DNA of 64,000 nucleotides from JABWBD01 sp040768665 (GTDB taxonomy: Bacteria; Planctomycetota; Planctomycetia; Pirellulales; Thermoguttaceae), in assembly GCA_040768665.1 (NCBI GenBank), contig JAXGMN010000020.1:1-64000 (forward strand), in the 5' to 3' direction. Each line of letters opens with the position of its first letter. The stretch's first letter is position 1. Under the pieces are notes generated by a model that made no database searches, was not told the DNA's origin, and worked only from the letters and a program-made list of their open reading frames with translations. Positions 17,546 to 25,095 of the stretch are shown piece by piece. The position numbers were made by a program, and so were the translations under genes.

Positions 17546-17856
17546 AGCACCTCCAAAATGTCAAAAGTAGATTCAGCATATCGGCCCGCGCTTTGGTTGT
17601 CGAGCTTAACCACCGACGATGCCCGACGCCGCGTTCGGCTTCGACGGTCGTCTCGCCGAGATCAAGCATCCGGAGGTGGGGGACGTGCGCGTGGAGTGCT
17701 CGCTGCCGCAATAGCCCCAGGAGGTAAGAGGCCCTATTCGCGGCAGTCATCTCGACAGGATCCTCTTGCCGCCAGCCGACATTGAGATACAATATTTGTA
17801 GGTTCGAATGTCGAATGTAGGCATTGTCGGGTGACCTATTCGGGTGGAGGAAGCTG
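17546..17856. other. intergenic region between divergent genes
   Basis: About 310 bp. It holds the promoter-like module at 17766-17803. A 31-codon frame at about 17620-17715 (MPDAAFGFDGRLAEIKHPEV...) looks slightly protein-like but has no ribosome-binding site and no recognised relatives, so it was not called. Confidence 0.4.
17766..17803 (+). promoter_or_regulatory. shared promoter/leader motif, copy 1
   Basis: TTGCCG (17766-17771), a 16-bp spacer and TACAAT (17788-17793) form a good sigma-70-like promoter. The sequence around and after the -10 box, TACAATATTTGTAGGT, recurs almost unchanged at 32261-32280 and 34743-34762 (both minus strand). Those copies precede a DUF3467 gene and the paralogue of the gene served here. 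The ATG of that gene is 53 bases downstream of the motif. Confidence 0.6.
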
Positions 17857-18114
17857 ATGAGCGATTTCCGCGTGTGGATACGACCTCTGGGAAGTGCCTG
17901 CCGGATGCGGGTCGAGGGCAGGAAAAACGCGGAATGGCTTCTCAGCCGCCTTTGCCAATACTCTATCGTTCCGACATTCGAGCCCATCCGAGACGAGGAT
18001 GGCTCAAGTTGTTGTACGTTCAACGTAGTGTCTGCGTCGCCGCAGTCGTGCCCGACGTTCGACATCCTGCTGGCATCCATACCCGAGGTGAAGCTCATGT
18101 GGGATCCGGCCTGA
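17857..18114 (+). CDS. small conserved protein, paralogue 1 (85 aa)
   Basis: An 85-residue protein of unknown function starting MSDFRVWIRPLGSACRMRVE, with KNAEWLLSRL in the middle and ending IPEVKLMWDPA. GGAGG lies six bases upstream of the ATG. It is clearly paralogous to the minus-strand gene at 34437-34697 (FRVWTRPLG, KNTEWLLDRL, IPEVKLMAEPA), and both are preceded by the same TACAATAT-containing motif. The predicted pattern is beta-alpha-beta with a conserved central helix; two Cys in the middle of this copy (SSCCTFNV) correspond to one Cys in the other. No known domain was recognised. It starts a cluster of very small genes on the same strand. Confidence 0.7.
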   Translation: MSDFRVWIRPLGSACRMRVEGRKNAEWLLSRLCQYSIVPTFEPIRDEDGSSCCTFNVVSASPQSCPTFDILLASIPEVKLMWDPA

Positions 18115-18223
18115 GCGTCGATCGTTTGCCCGGCAGGGATCGAATGGCGTGGTCGGCATTCTTAGAGAAAAGACGACGGCTCGGGGAATCGGCTGTTCTT
18201 CCGTTCGTCCAAAGGAGGACTGC

Positions 18224-18331
18224 ATGCTGGGCTGGATTTCGAACCTGCGCTGGATCGTTTCGGAAGGTTGCGCCCGCGTCTGGCGAATCGCGGCGCGATT
18301 GGCAAGTGACTGGGTACGGTCTCATCGGTGA
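18224..18331 (+). CDS. possible 35-residue small protein
   Basis: Short open frame MLGWISNLRWIVSEGCARVW... ending SHR. The ribosome-binding site AAAGGAGG is optimal and lies five bases before the ATG, which is the main reason to call it. The peptide has alternating aromatic/hydrophobic and basic residues (W, I, L, R), so it could form an amphipathic helix. It sits between two other small genes with strong ribosome-binding sites. No relatives are known to me, and a chance ribosome-binding site cannot be excluded. Confidence 0.4.
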   Translation: MLGWISNLRWIVSEGCARVWRIAARLASDWVRSHR

Positions 18332-18373
18332 GCGATGCCGGCCCCCGGTTTTTCTGTCACAAGGAGAGGCATC

Positions 18374-18598
18374 ATGCAATTTCGAAGCATTCTTGGCGAC
18401 TGGCACGGGCAAGGCGGTTTGTCGGATCAGTATCCCACGATGAACCACGGCAAGCTGGTGCTGGTGCTGGGCGACCCGAGCGACCCTTACCGAGGTCCTG
18501 TGGATACGGGGGAGGTCTCGCACCTTTGCATCGTCAAAGGAACGGGGCAGGAGCGAGCCGCGCTCGCGCAGGCCGGTTACAAGGTCGCCGACGAGTAA
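18374..18598 (+). CDS. small conserved protein (74 aa)
   Basis: A 74-residue protein starting MQFRSILGDWHGQGGLSDQY and containing GKLVLVLGDPSDPYRGP and CIVKGTGQERAALAQAGY. AAGGAG is eight bases upstream of the ATG, which fixes the start despite open frame further upstream. The strand-turn-strand pattern around VLVLGDPSDPYRG suggests a small beta fold, and the single Cys might matter. No family was recognised. It is the third of five small genes in the same direction. Confidence 0.6.
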   Translation: MQFRSILGDWHGQGGLSDQYPTMNHGKLVLVLGDPSDPYRGPVDTGEVSHLCIVKGTGQERAALAQAGYKVADE

Positions 18599-18912
18599 AT
18601 AGAGACTATGATGAGTGGCGGTCCGCGAGAAACCGGGGGCCATCGCTCCCATGAGTCGGATTGAGGTGGCGAGAAGCCACATACCGAACACGAGGCTGGC
18701 ATCTGCGATCGAGTTGATAGGGTTCCGCAGGGTGTTTGCAGTTGGATGACTAGATAAAGAGCAGCCTGGCTCGCCCGGGAGGCTCGTTAACCAGTAAGCC
18801 GACGTGGTTGAATACCTCGGGGTGTTCGGCCAGGTTGGCTTTTTTTGCTTCTTGTCGACGTCAGCGGCCCGAACAAAGATTCTCTCGAAGGAAGAAAGAA
18901 GAAGCGATCAAC

Positions 18913-19071
18913 ATGATAAAGACAACTGAGATTACCGACCAACAGGTCGCCCAAGCGATCAGCGTCTTTCATGAGCGGCAGACTGGTTATCCGCTCAAAA
19001 CGGTATGTGAGGCACAAGCTGATCTGGAGGACATCGGGAGAATGGCCTCCGAGGGCGGCCCCAACGGTTGA
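18913..19071 (+). CDS. small hypothetical protein (52 aa)
   Basis: A 52-residue acidic protein starting MIKTTEITDQQVAQAISVFH, with ERQTGYPLKTVCEAQADLEDI and ending GGPNG. It is mostly helical and carries one Cys. The upstream region is purine-rich (AAGGAAGAAAGAAGAAG) but the spacing is long. An alternative ATG at 18808 would add 35 residues that look non-coding. The next small gene starts in another frame about 125 bp later. No known family was recognised. Confidence 0.5.
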   Translation: MIKTTEITDQQVAQAISVFHERQTGYPLKTVCEAQADLEDIGRMASEGGPNG

Positions 19072-19195
19072 CCACGCGGGGGGTACGCACTCCCCACGGC
19101 AGGCCCACACTGGCACAAGCGGGCGATCGGCGAGTTTTGTGGAAGCGGTTGCGGCAGCGACCGCGAAATGGGTGATGCGAGAACGGAGTTGCGAG

Positions 19196-19471
19196 ATGGA
19201 ACGATCCGACTGGGAATGGGCCGACGAGGCCCTCCGTGACAACCGATGTTCGGCTAAATTTTCGCGCGAGGCGGCGACGCGGTGCGAGACATTGCGAAAA
19301 CAACGCGACAAGTTGGCGGAGGCGTGCGCGAGCTTGCTCCGCTGGTGCAACGACCCGATCTTTGCCGAGACGATCTCCGCGGATCAAGCGTCGGCATTTC
19401 GGGATGCGGTTCGCCGCGCAGAAGAGGCCATGGCCTCGGGTGGTGACATGCAACGTTTTAAGAAGCCCTGA
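19196..19471 (+). CDS. small hypothetical coiled helical protein (91 aa)
   Basis: A 91-residue, highly charged protein starting MERSDWEWADEALRDNRCSA, predicted almost fully helical (RCETLRKQRDKLAEACASLL, then ADQASAFRDAVRRAEEAM). GGAG lies about eight bases upstream. Open frame extends far upstream to about 18971 but overlaps the previous gene and is not protein-like, so ATG 19196 is preferred (19174 is possible). The stop codon lies inside the left arm of a family C repeat, so that repeat may have changed the original C-terminus. Confidence 0.45.
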   Translation: MERSDWEWADEALRDNRCSAKFSREAATRCETLRKQRDKLAEACASLLRWCNDPIFAETISADQASAFRDAVRRAEEAMASGGDMQRFKKP

Positions 19472-19558
19472 CAGAACGGGGACAGGCACCTCGCCAGGAC
19501 GTAAGCTCTACGTGTTTGGATGTGTGTGGCTCGGAGCGAGCCCCGTTTTGTAAGGGCC
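19465..19558. repeat. family C palindromic element, copy 1
   Basis: Left arm GCCCTGACAGAACGGGGACAG..., right arm CGAGCCCCGTTTTGTAAGGGCC; the outer arms pair imperfectly. It shares the GGGGACAGGCACC core with families B and D. A related copy lies at 54015-54113. Confidence 0.65.
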
Positions 19559-19617
19559 GCTAAATGAAACGATTGGAGTTTTTCGAATTGCCCCCTGTTT
19601 TCAAGGAGAGTTGAATC

Positions 19618-20365
19618 ATGCCGGAGAACGTACCCATTTACGCACTGGCCGGCCTCGCAATCGCGGCGATCACATTGATCGCGGCGGTCGCCGCGCTGGC
19701 GGCCACCTTCTTCACGGTCCAGCAACGCACGACGGCCATCGTGCAGCGCCTGGGGAAGTTCGTGAGAGAGGCCGGGCCGGGTTTGAACGTGAAGATCCCC
19801 TTCGTCGACAGGGTGGCCGGGCGGATCAACCTGCGTGAAGAGCGAGCTTGCCCAGGTGATGGACGGCTTCGGTTACGGGATCCTCAAGGCGCTCGTCACC
19901 GATATCGACCCGGATGCCAAAGTCAAGCAGTCGATGAACGAGATCAACGCGGCGCAGCGGATGCGGGTGGCGGCGACCGAGAAGGGAGAAGCGGAACGGA
20001 TCCTGAAGGTCAAGTCGGCGGAAGGCGACGCGCAGAGCAAGGCTTTGCAGGGCCGCGGCATTGCCGATCAACGGCAGGCCATCGTCGCGGGTCTGCGGGA
20101 TTCGGTGGACGAGTTTCAGAGGTCGGTGCCGGGCACGACGGCCAAAGACGTGATGAACCTCGTCCTGATGACCCAGTACTTCGACACGCTCAAGGAAATC
20201 GGGGCCTCGTCGCGTTCCAATACGATCCTGATTCCGCATTCGCCCGGCAGTCTTGCCAGCCTCAGCGAGCAGATTCGCAACGCCATGATCGAGGCCAACC
20301 AGACCGGGGAGGCGGCCAAGGACACGCGGGAGGAAGCTCTTGTCGGCGCCGGCACCGGGCATTGA
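19618..20365 (+). pseudogene. SPFH/band-7 (stomatin-like) protein with internal deletion
   Basis: SPFH-domain membrane scaffold protein, broken. The first part (MPENVPIYALAG..., a membrane helix, then VQQRTTAIVQRLGKFVREAG and VDRVAGRINLR) matches the start of these proteins. The frame then jumps to VKSELAQVMDGFGYGILKAL, which belongs about 100 residues further on in intact relatives, followed by VTDIDPDAKVKQSMNEINAA, EKGEAERILKVKSAEG and AGTGH at the end. The two parts are in different frames, joined at about 19833-19836. The middle of the SPFH domain, about 290-300 bp, is thus missing. The deletion was likely between short CGTG repeats. ATG 19618 has an AAGGAGAG site upstream. A 176-residue remnant could still start from GTG 19835. 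Confidence 0.78.
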
Positions 20366-20787
20366 GGGTAGGTTCGAGGTTGCACCCCTGTAAAGGTCTC
20401 AAGGTGTTGCGGACCCGTCGGTTAAGCGCAGTGCCCCACGGAAACTGCGGCTAAACGAGCTTAACAGATTGGAGGAGGTTCCCATTTGCTCAAATCAATC
20501 AAAAGGGCAGCCCTTTATCTGTCCACCCGGACGCGGGCATAGGAATTTTCCTGATTCCGCCGGTTCCCGATTGAGTTCGGGCGGAGCAACGGTCAGAATC
20601 CCTGTGAGCCAACTCGGTTCGAACCGACACGGGCCGGCCGAAACCAAAGTGGAGTGGAATTTAGTCCACCCGGGTTGACTGAATTCGACCCTACAAGCCT
20701 GCGCGCGTCGCACGCAGATTTTACGCACAAAGTCTCTGAATTGCCCGTCGCTATTTACCATCTTGAGAACCGCTTGAGTAATCGATT
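20366..20787. other. intergenic region, no gene seen
   Basis: 422 bp with no convincing open frame. It contains GTGGAGTGGAATTTAGTCCAC (about 20649-20669), an imperfect inverted repeat, and a CGGTTCGAACCG palindrome near 20617 that does not fit a tRNA T-arm. Nothing else was recognised. Confidence 0.4.
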
Positions 20788-22260
20788 ATGAAAGTCCTGC
20801 TGGTTTACCCCTCAACGCCGGATACGTTCTGGAGCTTCAAGCACGCGCTGCGTTTCGTCTCCAAACGTGCCGCTTTCCCGCCGCTGGGCCTGTTGACCGT
20901 GGCCGCGATGTTGCCCGCCGACTGGCAACTCAAGCTGGTGGACCTGAACGTCGCCAAGCTCTCGGACGATGACCTCATTTGGGCCGACTACGTGATGCTC
21001 AGCGCCATGATCGTTCATAAGCAGTCGGTATCCGACATCGTGGGGCGTTGCCACCGGCTCGGCACACCGGTCATCGCCGGCGGACCGCTTTTTACCACCG
21101 GCCACGCCGCCTTTCCGGACATCGATCACTTCGTGCTGGGCGAAGCGGAGGACCTGATGCCGCAGGTCGTCGAAGACATGCGCCGCGGAATTCTCCGCCA
21201 CACTTACGCCGTGCCGAACCGGCCCGACATCACGCGCGTGCCGTCGCCCCGCTGGGACCTGATCGATTTCCGCCACTACATGACCATGGCGGTGCAGTTC
21301 TCCCGAGGCTGCCCCTTCGATTGCGAATTCTGCGATATCATCGTGATGAACGGCCGCGTGCCTCGCACCAAATCGCCGGGCCAACTGGTCGCCGAACTGG
21401 AAAGTCTGCGTCTGGCCGGATGGAAGGACACGGTTTTCGTCGTCGACGACAACTTCATCGGCAACAAGAAGCAGGCCAAAGCCCTGCTCCGCGAAGTCAT
21501 CGGGTGGCGGACTCACACCCGCACGACGATGGGCTTTATGACCGAGGCCTCGGCCAATCTGGCCGATGATCCCGAGCTCTGCGAGCTGATGGTCCGCGCG
21601 GGCTTCAAGAAAGTCTTCGTCGGGTTCGAGACGCCATCGACGGAGAGCCTGGAGGAATGCCGGAAACTTCAAAACTGCGGACGCGACCTGGTCGAGACGG
21701 TGAAGATCCTGCAACGGGCCGGCCTCGAGGTGATGGGCGGCTTTATCGTCGGGTTCGACAACGACCCAATGGACATCTTCAAACGCCAGTTCGAATTCAT
21801 CCAGAATTCGGGCGTGGTTACGGCGATGGTGGGGCTGCTGACCGCCTTGCCGGAGACGCGGCTTTACCAGCGGCTGATGAATGAGGGACGGCTCGAGACG
21901 GAGAGCACGGGAAACAACACGCAAGCCGCGCTGAATTTCCAGCCGCGATTGGACCGCGAATTTCTCGTCAATGGTTACCGCGAACTGATGGAGAAGCTCT
22001 ACGAGCCGCGGAATTATTACCAGCGGATTCGCACCTTCTTGAAAGACTACAGGCCGCAAGGCCCGCGTCTGAGGCTCGCCGGGGCCGACCTTCAGGCTTT
22101 TGTGAAATCGCTGTGGCTGCTGGGGGTATGGCACCGTGGGCGGCGCCAGTACTGGCGGTGCTGTGCGACGATGTTGCTCCGGCGGCCCGGCCAGTTCCAC
22201 CGGGCCATCGAACTGGCCATCATGGGGCATCACTTCCGCCGCGTGGCGAGATCGCTGTGA
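20788..22260 (+). CDS. B12-binding-domain radical SAM protein
   Basis: A 490-residue radical SAM enzyme with an N-terminal cobalamin-binding-type Rossmann domain (MKVLLVYPSTPDTFWSF, PPLGLLTVAAMLP, IAGGPLFTTG). The radical SAM cluster motif CPFDCEFCD (CxxxCxxC) is at about residue 175, followed by VFVVDDNFIGNKKQA, GFETPSTESLEECRK and the GGFIVGFDND strand. The last 150 residues resemble the DUF4070 C-terminal region of hopanoid and lipid-modifying members. The usual DxHxxG cobalamin motif is not evident in the N-terminal domain, so B12 binding is uncertain. The substrate may be a lipid or other hydrophobic molecule (inference). It stands alone upstream of the N-ATPase operon. Confidence 0.85.
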   Translation: MKVLLVYPSTPDTFWSFKHALRFVSKRAAFPPLGLLTVAAMLPADWQLKLVDLNVAKLSDDDLIWADYVMLSAMIVHKQSVSDIVGRCHRLGTPVIAGGPLFTTGHAAFPDIDHFVLGEAEDLMPQVVEDMRRGILRHTYAVPNRPDITRVPSPRWDLIDFRHYMTMAVQFSRGCPFDCEFCDIIVMNGRVPRTKSPGQLVAELESLRLAGWKDTVFVVDDNFIGNKKQAKALLREVIGWRTHTRTTMGFMTEASANLADDPELCELMVRAGFKKVFVGFETPSTESLEECRKLQNCGRDLVETVKILQRAGLEVMGGFIVGFDNDPMDIFKRQFEFIQNSGVVTAMVGLLTALPETRLYQRLMNEGRLETESTGNNTQAALNFQPRLDREFLVNGYRELMEKLYEPRNYYQRIRTFLKDYRPQGPRLRLAGADLQAFVKSLWLLGVWHRGRRQYWRCCATMLLRRPGQFHRAIELAIMGHHFRRVARSL

Positions 22261-22354
22261 GGAACGTTGCACCGGGCATTCCGGCCGGGAAGGAACGGTA
22301 TTGGAGGACCGAGTCGGTCGCCCGTGCGTGCTGCCGCTGCTCGTCGCAGGTTAC

Positions 22355-22382
22355 TTGCCCGGATTGTCCCACGTGTTAGAAT
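22355..22382 (+). promoter_or_regulatory. probable promoter of the N-ATPase operon
   Basis: TTGCCC (22355-22360), a 16-bp spacer and TAGAAT (22377-22382) make a good sigma-70-like promoter. A family A element (22461-22585) now lies between this promoter and atpD, inside the leader RNA. Confidence 0.5.
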
Positions 22383-22460
22383 CGAATCCTCCCGGGAGAC
22401 GGGGCTGGCTTCCGGTGATTTGGATTCGTGCTCAAGCCGCCGCCGGCGGCTCGACTCGTG

Positions 22461-22585
22461 GTAAGCGTTCACGGGGCGGAAGGGAGGGGGACAGGTCCAT
22501 GTTTTCGGCCAGCGCTTTTGTCGCAACAATGCGTCAACCGGCCGAAAAATGGACCAGTCCCCGGCCGTGGGCGTGAACGGGTAGC
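22461..22585. mobile_element. family A element, copy 4, in the N-ATPase leader
   Basis: About 125 bp with ends GTAAGCGTTCACGGGG and GGGCGTGAACGGGTAGC, and the usual inner arms. No target duplication is recognisable. It is placed between the putative promoter and the first gene of the N-ATPase operon. Confidence 0.8.
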
Positions 22586-22633
22586 GGCTCCTGAAAGGTC
22601 TCACAACGCAATGAATGAAGCGAACCAGGGCGC

Positions 22634-24043
22634 GTGGTTTCCGTGCGCGGCAGTGTTGTGGATATCCGGTTCGAGCGGCACTTGCCGCCAATCTATTCGT
22701 TGCTGCGGGCGGGGGAGGAGGGGCGCATCGCCATCGAAGTGCTCTCGCAGCTCGATGCGCATCGCGTGCGCGGCATCGCGCTGACGCCCACGCAGGGCCT
22801 TGCGCGCGGCATGCCGGTGGAGGACACGGGCGGCCCGTTGAAGGTGCCGGTCGGCAGGGGAAGTCTCTCGCGCATGTTCGACGTATTCGGCAACGCGCTG
22901 GACCGCGAAGGAGAAGTTCTTGACGTGGAGTGGCGTACCATCCATCGCGCCCCGCCGCCGCTGGCGCGGCGGTCCACCAAATCCGAGGTCTTCGAGACGG
23001 GCATCAAGGCGATCGATGTGCTCGTGCCGCTGGAGCGCGGCGGCAAGGCGGGCCTGTTCGGCGGCGCGGGCGTCGGCAAGACCGTCCTGCTCACGGAGAT
23101 GATCCACAACATGATCGGCCACCACGAGGGGGTCAGCCTGTTTTGCGGCATCGGCGAACGGTGCCGCGAAGGCGAGGAACTCTATCGTGAGATGAAGGAA
23201 GCCGGCGTACTGCCGAACATGGTGATGGTGTTCGGCCAGATGAACGAACCCCCCGGCAGTCGTTTCCGCGTGGGTCACGCCGCGCTCACCATGGCCGAGT
23301 ATTTCCGCGACGACGAGCGGCGGGATGTGCTGCTGCTGATCGATAACATTTTCCGTTTCATCCAGGCCGGTTCCGAAGTGTCCGGCCTGATGGGGCAGAT
23401 GCCGTCCCGCCTCGGTTACCAGCCCACGATGGGCACCGAGTTGTCGCGATTGGAGGAGCGTATCTCCAACACGGATACGGGGGCCATCACGTCGATCCAG
23501 GCGGTGTATGTGCCGGCGGATGATTTCACCGATCCCGCGGCGGTCCATACCTTCTCCCACCTTTCGGCGTCGATCGTGCTCTCACGCAAACGGGCAAGCG
23601 AGGGGCTTTATCCGGCCATCGACCCGTTGGAGTCCAGTTCCAAGATGGCAACGCCGGGCATCGTCGGCCAGCGGCATTATCGCCTCGCGCAGGAAGTCCG
23701 GCAGACGCTCGCGCAATACGCGGAACTGAAGGATATCATCGCCATGCTCGGCCTGGAGCAACTGTCGCCGGAGGACCGCAACGTGGTCGCCCGCGCCCGC
23801 CGGCTGGAGCGTTTTCTCACCCAGCCGTTCTTTACGACTGAGCAGTTTACCGGGCTCGAAGGCAGGCTCGTCGGCCTGGACGACGCGCTGGACGGCTGTG
23901 AGCGCATCCTGGGCGATGAATTCACCGACTACCCGGAGGGCGCGCTCTACATGATCGGGGCGATTGACGAAGCGAGGGAGAAGAAAACTAAGGATGGCAG
24001 GCTTGCAGTCAAATCTGCACCGGAGGTCGAACAGAAAAGCTGA
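22634..24043 (+). CDS. atpD: N-ATPase F1 subunit beta
   Basis: Catalytic beta subunit of an N-type (Na+ or H+ translocating) F1F0-ATPase. Walker A GGAGVGKTVLL, GIGERCREGEELYREM, Walker B VLLLIDNIFRFIQAGSEVSG and YVPADDFTDPA are all present. The KARHRVRGIALTPTQGL-like N-domain is seen as AHRVRGIALTPTQGLARG. About 470 residues. The start is odd: the in-frame GTG at 22634 gives MVSVRGSVVDIRFE, whereas an ATG at 22611 in another frame gives MNEANQG, the expected beginning of this subunit. One base appears to be missing around 22631, so the true N-terminus may be frameshifted. It begins the operon, which in this family has beta and epsilon first. Confidence 0.92.
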   Translation: MVSVRGSVVDIRFERHLPPIYSLLRAGEEGRIAIEVLSQLDAHRVRGIALTPTQGLARGMPVEDTGGPLKVPVGRGSLSRMFDVFGNALDREGEVLDVEWRTIHRAPPPLARRSTKSEVFETGIKAIDVLVPLERGGKAGLFGGAGVGKTVLLTEMIHNMIGHHEGVSLFCGIGERCREGEELYREMKEAGVLPNMVMVFGQMNEPPGSRFRVGHAALTMAEYFRDDERRDVLLLIDNIFRFIQAGSEVSGLMGQMPSRLGYQPTMGTELSRLEERISNTDTGAITSIQAVYVPADDFTDPAAVHTFSHLSASIVLSRKRASEGLYPAIDPLESSSKMATPGIVGQRHYRLAQEVRQTLAQYAELKDIIAMLGLEQLSPEDRNVVARARRLERFLTQPFFTTEQFTGLEGRLVGLDDALDGCERILGDEFTDYPEGALYMIGAIDEAREKKTKDGRLAVKSAPEVEQKS

Positions 24044-24142
24044 TTCTTGGTGTGGGATTGCAGTGGACACACCATAAAGTCCAGCGTCTTGTTGAGCGCC
24101 GGATCAAATAAACAACTGCTGCACAAGACAGGAGATTGACAA

Positions 24143-24304
24143 ATGCCTAATCGAGATGGCACAGGACCAGCAGGTAAAGGGGCGAAAAGCGGAAAGCAAA
24201 AGGGCATCTGCTCAGGAGCACAACCAAGATATAAACTAAAGGATGGGAAAGGCCAAGGGAAAGGACAGGGCCAAGGGAAAAAAGGACGTGGGCGGAAACG
24301 GTAG
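24143..24304 (+). CDS. DUF5320-like small protein inside the N-ATPase operon
   Basis: A 53-residue protein that begins MPNRDGTGPAGKGAKSGKQ and GICSG, the pattern of DUF5320 proteins (M-P-x-x-D-G-T-G-P-x-G-x-G). The rest is a run of Gly, Lys and Gln (KGQGKGQGQGKKGRG) ending KR. GGAG is eight bases before the ATG. Its codons and surroundings (24050-24310) are noticeably more A-rich than the flanking ATPase genes. N-ATPase operons normally go straight from atpD to atpC, so this gene looks like an insertion. DUF5320 proteins often accompany iron-sulfur or NifX-type proteins elsewhere; a role here is unknown. Confidence 0.65.
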   Translation: MPNRDGTGPAGKGAKSGKQKGICSGAQPRYKLKDGKGQGKGQGQGKKGRGRKR

Positions 24305-24374
24305 AACACAACCGTCAGTATGACAGCCATGTGCGGGGGGCATTGCTCCTCCGCCCATATCTCCACCAACACAC

Positions 24375-24764
24375 ATGAATCTCAAAATCCTACTGCCGTT
24401 CCGAATCTTCGCCGAGAAGACCGGCGTTTCCCGCATCGTCGCGGAGACCCGGGCGGGTTCGTTCGGGCTGTTGCCGCACCGGTTGGACTGCGTGGCCGCG
24501 CTGGCTGCGGGGATCCTGATTTACGAAGACGAAGCCGAGGGCGAGGTTTATACCGCCGTGGATGAAGGGGTGCTGACCAAGACCGGGCCAGACGTCCTCG
24601 TCTCCGTGCGCAATGCCATAGCCGGAACCGGCCTCCGCCAACTGCGCGCGGCGGTGGAGCGGGAGTTTCTGAACCTGGACGAACGGGAGCAGAGTGTTCG
24701 TTCGGTGCTGGCGAAAATGGAAAGCGGCTTCATCCGCCGCCTGGCGGAGTTTCATCATGACTGA
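24375..24764 (+). CDS. atpC: N-ATPase F1 subunit epsilon
   Basis: Epsilon subunit, part of the central stalk that couples rotation and regulates the F1 motor. The 129-residue protein starts MNLKILLPFRIFAEKTGVSR and carries ETRAGSFGLLPHRLDCVAAL, the beta-sandwich loop of epsilon subunits, and ends with the C-terminal helix region (REQSVRSVLAKMESGFIRRL). It overlaps the next gene by eight bases, which indicates translational coupling. Length and order fit the N-ATPase type. Confidence 0.9.
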   Translation: MNLKILLPFRIFAEKTGVSRIVAETRAGSFGLLPHRLDCVAALAAGILIYEDEAEGEVYTAVDEGVLTKTGPDVLVSVRNAIAGTGLRQLRAAVEREFLNLDEREQSVRSVLAKMESGFIRRLAEFHHD

Positions 24765-25095
24765 CGAACCCCGCAAGAAACCTTGGGAACCAAAGCCGCC
24801 GCTCAGCCAAGAAGTCGGGGCGAGGGCGGCTCGGAAACTCCGCGCGCAACGCCATGTGACGCGGACCGTCTGGTTTGGCCTAGGCATGATGGGAGTGATC
24901 GGCTGGTCCGTGGCGATTCCGACGCTGCTCGGCGCACTGCTCGGTCTCTGGCTGGACCAGCACCATCCGGGCGGCCGCTCCTGGACACTGGCCCTGCTGG
25001 TCGCCGGCCTTGTCGTCGGGTGTTTCAACGCCTGGTATTGGGTGTCGACGGAAGACAAGGCCATGCGGGAAGAACAGGAGGATAGCGATGAGTGA
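24757..25095 (+). CDS. atpQ: N-ATPase accessory membrane protein AtpQ (AtpI/AtpZ-like)
   Basis: A 112-residue membrane protein characteristic of N-ATPase operons, related to AtpI/AtpZ assembly factors. The N-terminus is charged and cytoplasmic (MTDEPRKKPWEPKPPLSQEV). Two membrane helices follow (FGLGMMGVIGWSVAIPTLLG, then WTLALLVAGLVVGCFNAWYW), with the short loop LDQHHPGGRS between them. It is thought to help assemble or load the c-ring; that role is taken from the family. The ATG at 24757 overlaps the atpC stop, and its own end overlaps the atpR start. Confidence 0.82.
   Translation: MTDEPRKKPWEPKPPLSQEVGARAARKLRAQRHVTRTVWFGLGMMGVIGWSVAIPTLLGALLGLWLDQHHPGGRSWTLALLVAGLVVGCFNAWYWVSTEDKAMREEQEDSDE

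Noticed and set aside
17620..17715. 31-codon open frame MPDAAFGFDGRLAEIKHPEV...
   Set aside because: No ribosome-binding site and no recognisable relatives; it may be a leftover of an older gene.
20600..20640. tRNA-like T-arm (CGGTTCGAACCG)
   Set aside because: The flanking bases do not form T-stem, anticodon arm or acceptor stem; it is a simple palindrome.
20812..22272. 486-codon open frame on the minus strand
   Set aside because: Shadow of the radical SAM gene; no domain signature.
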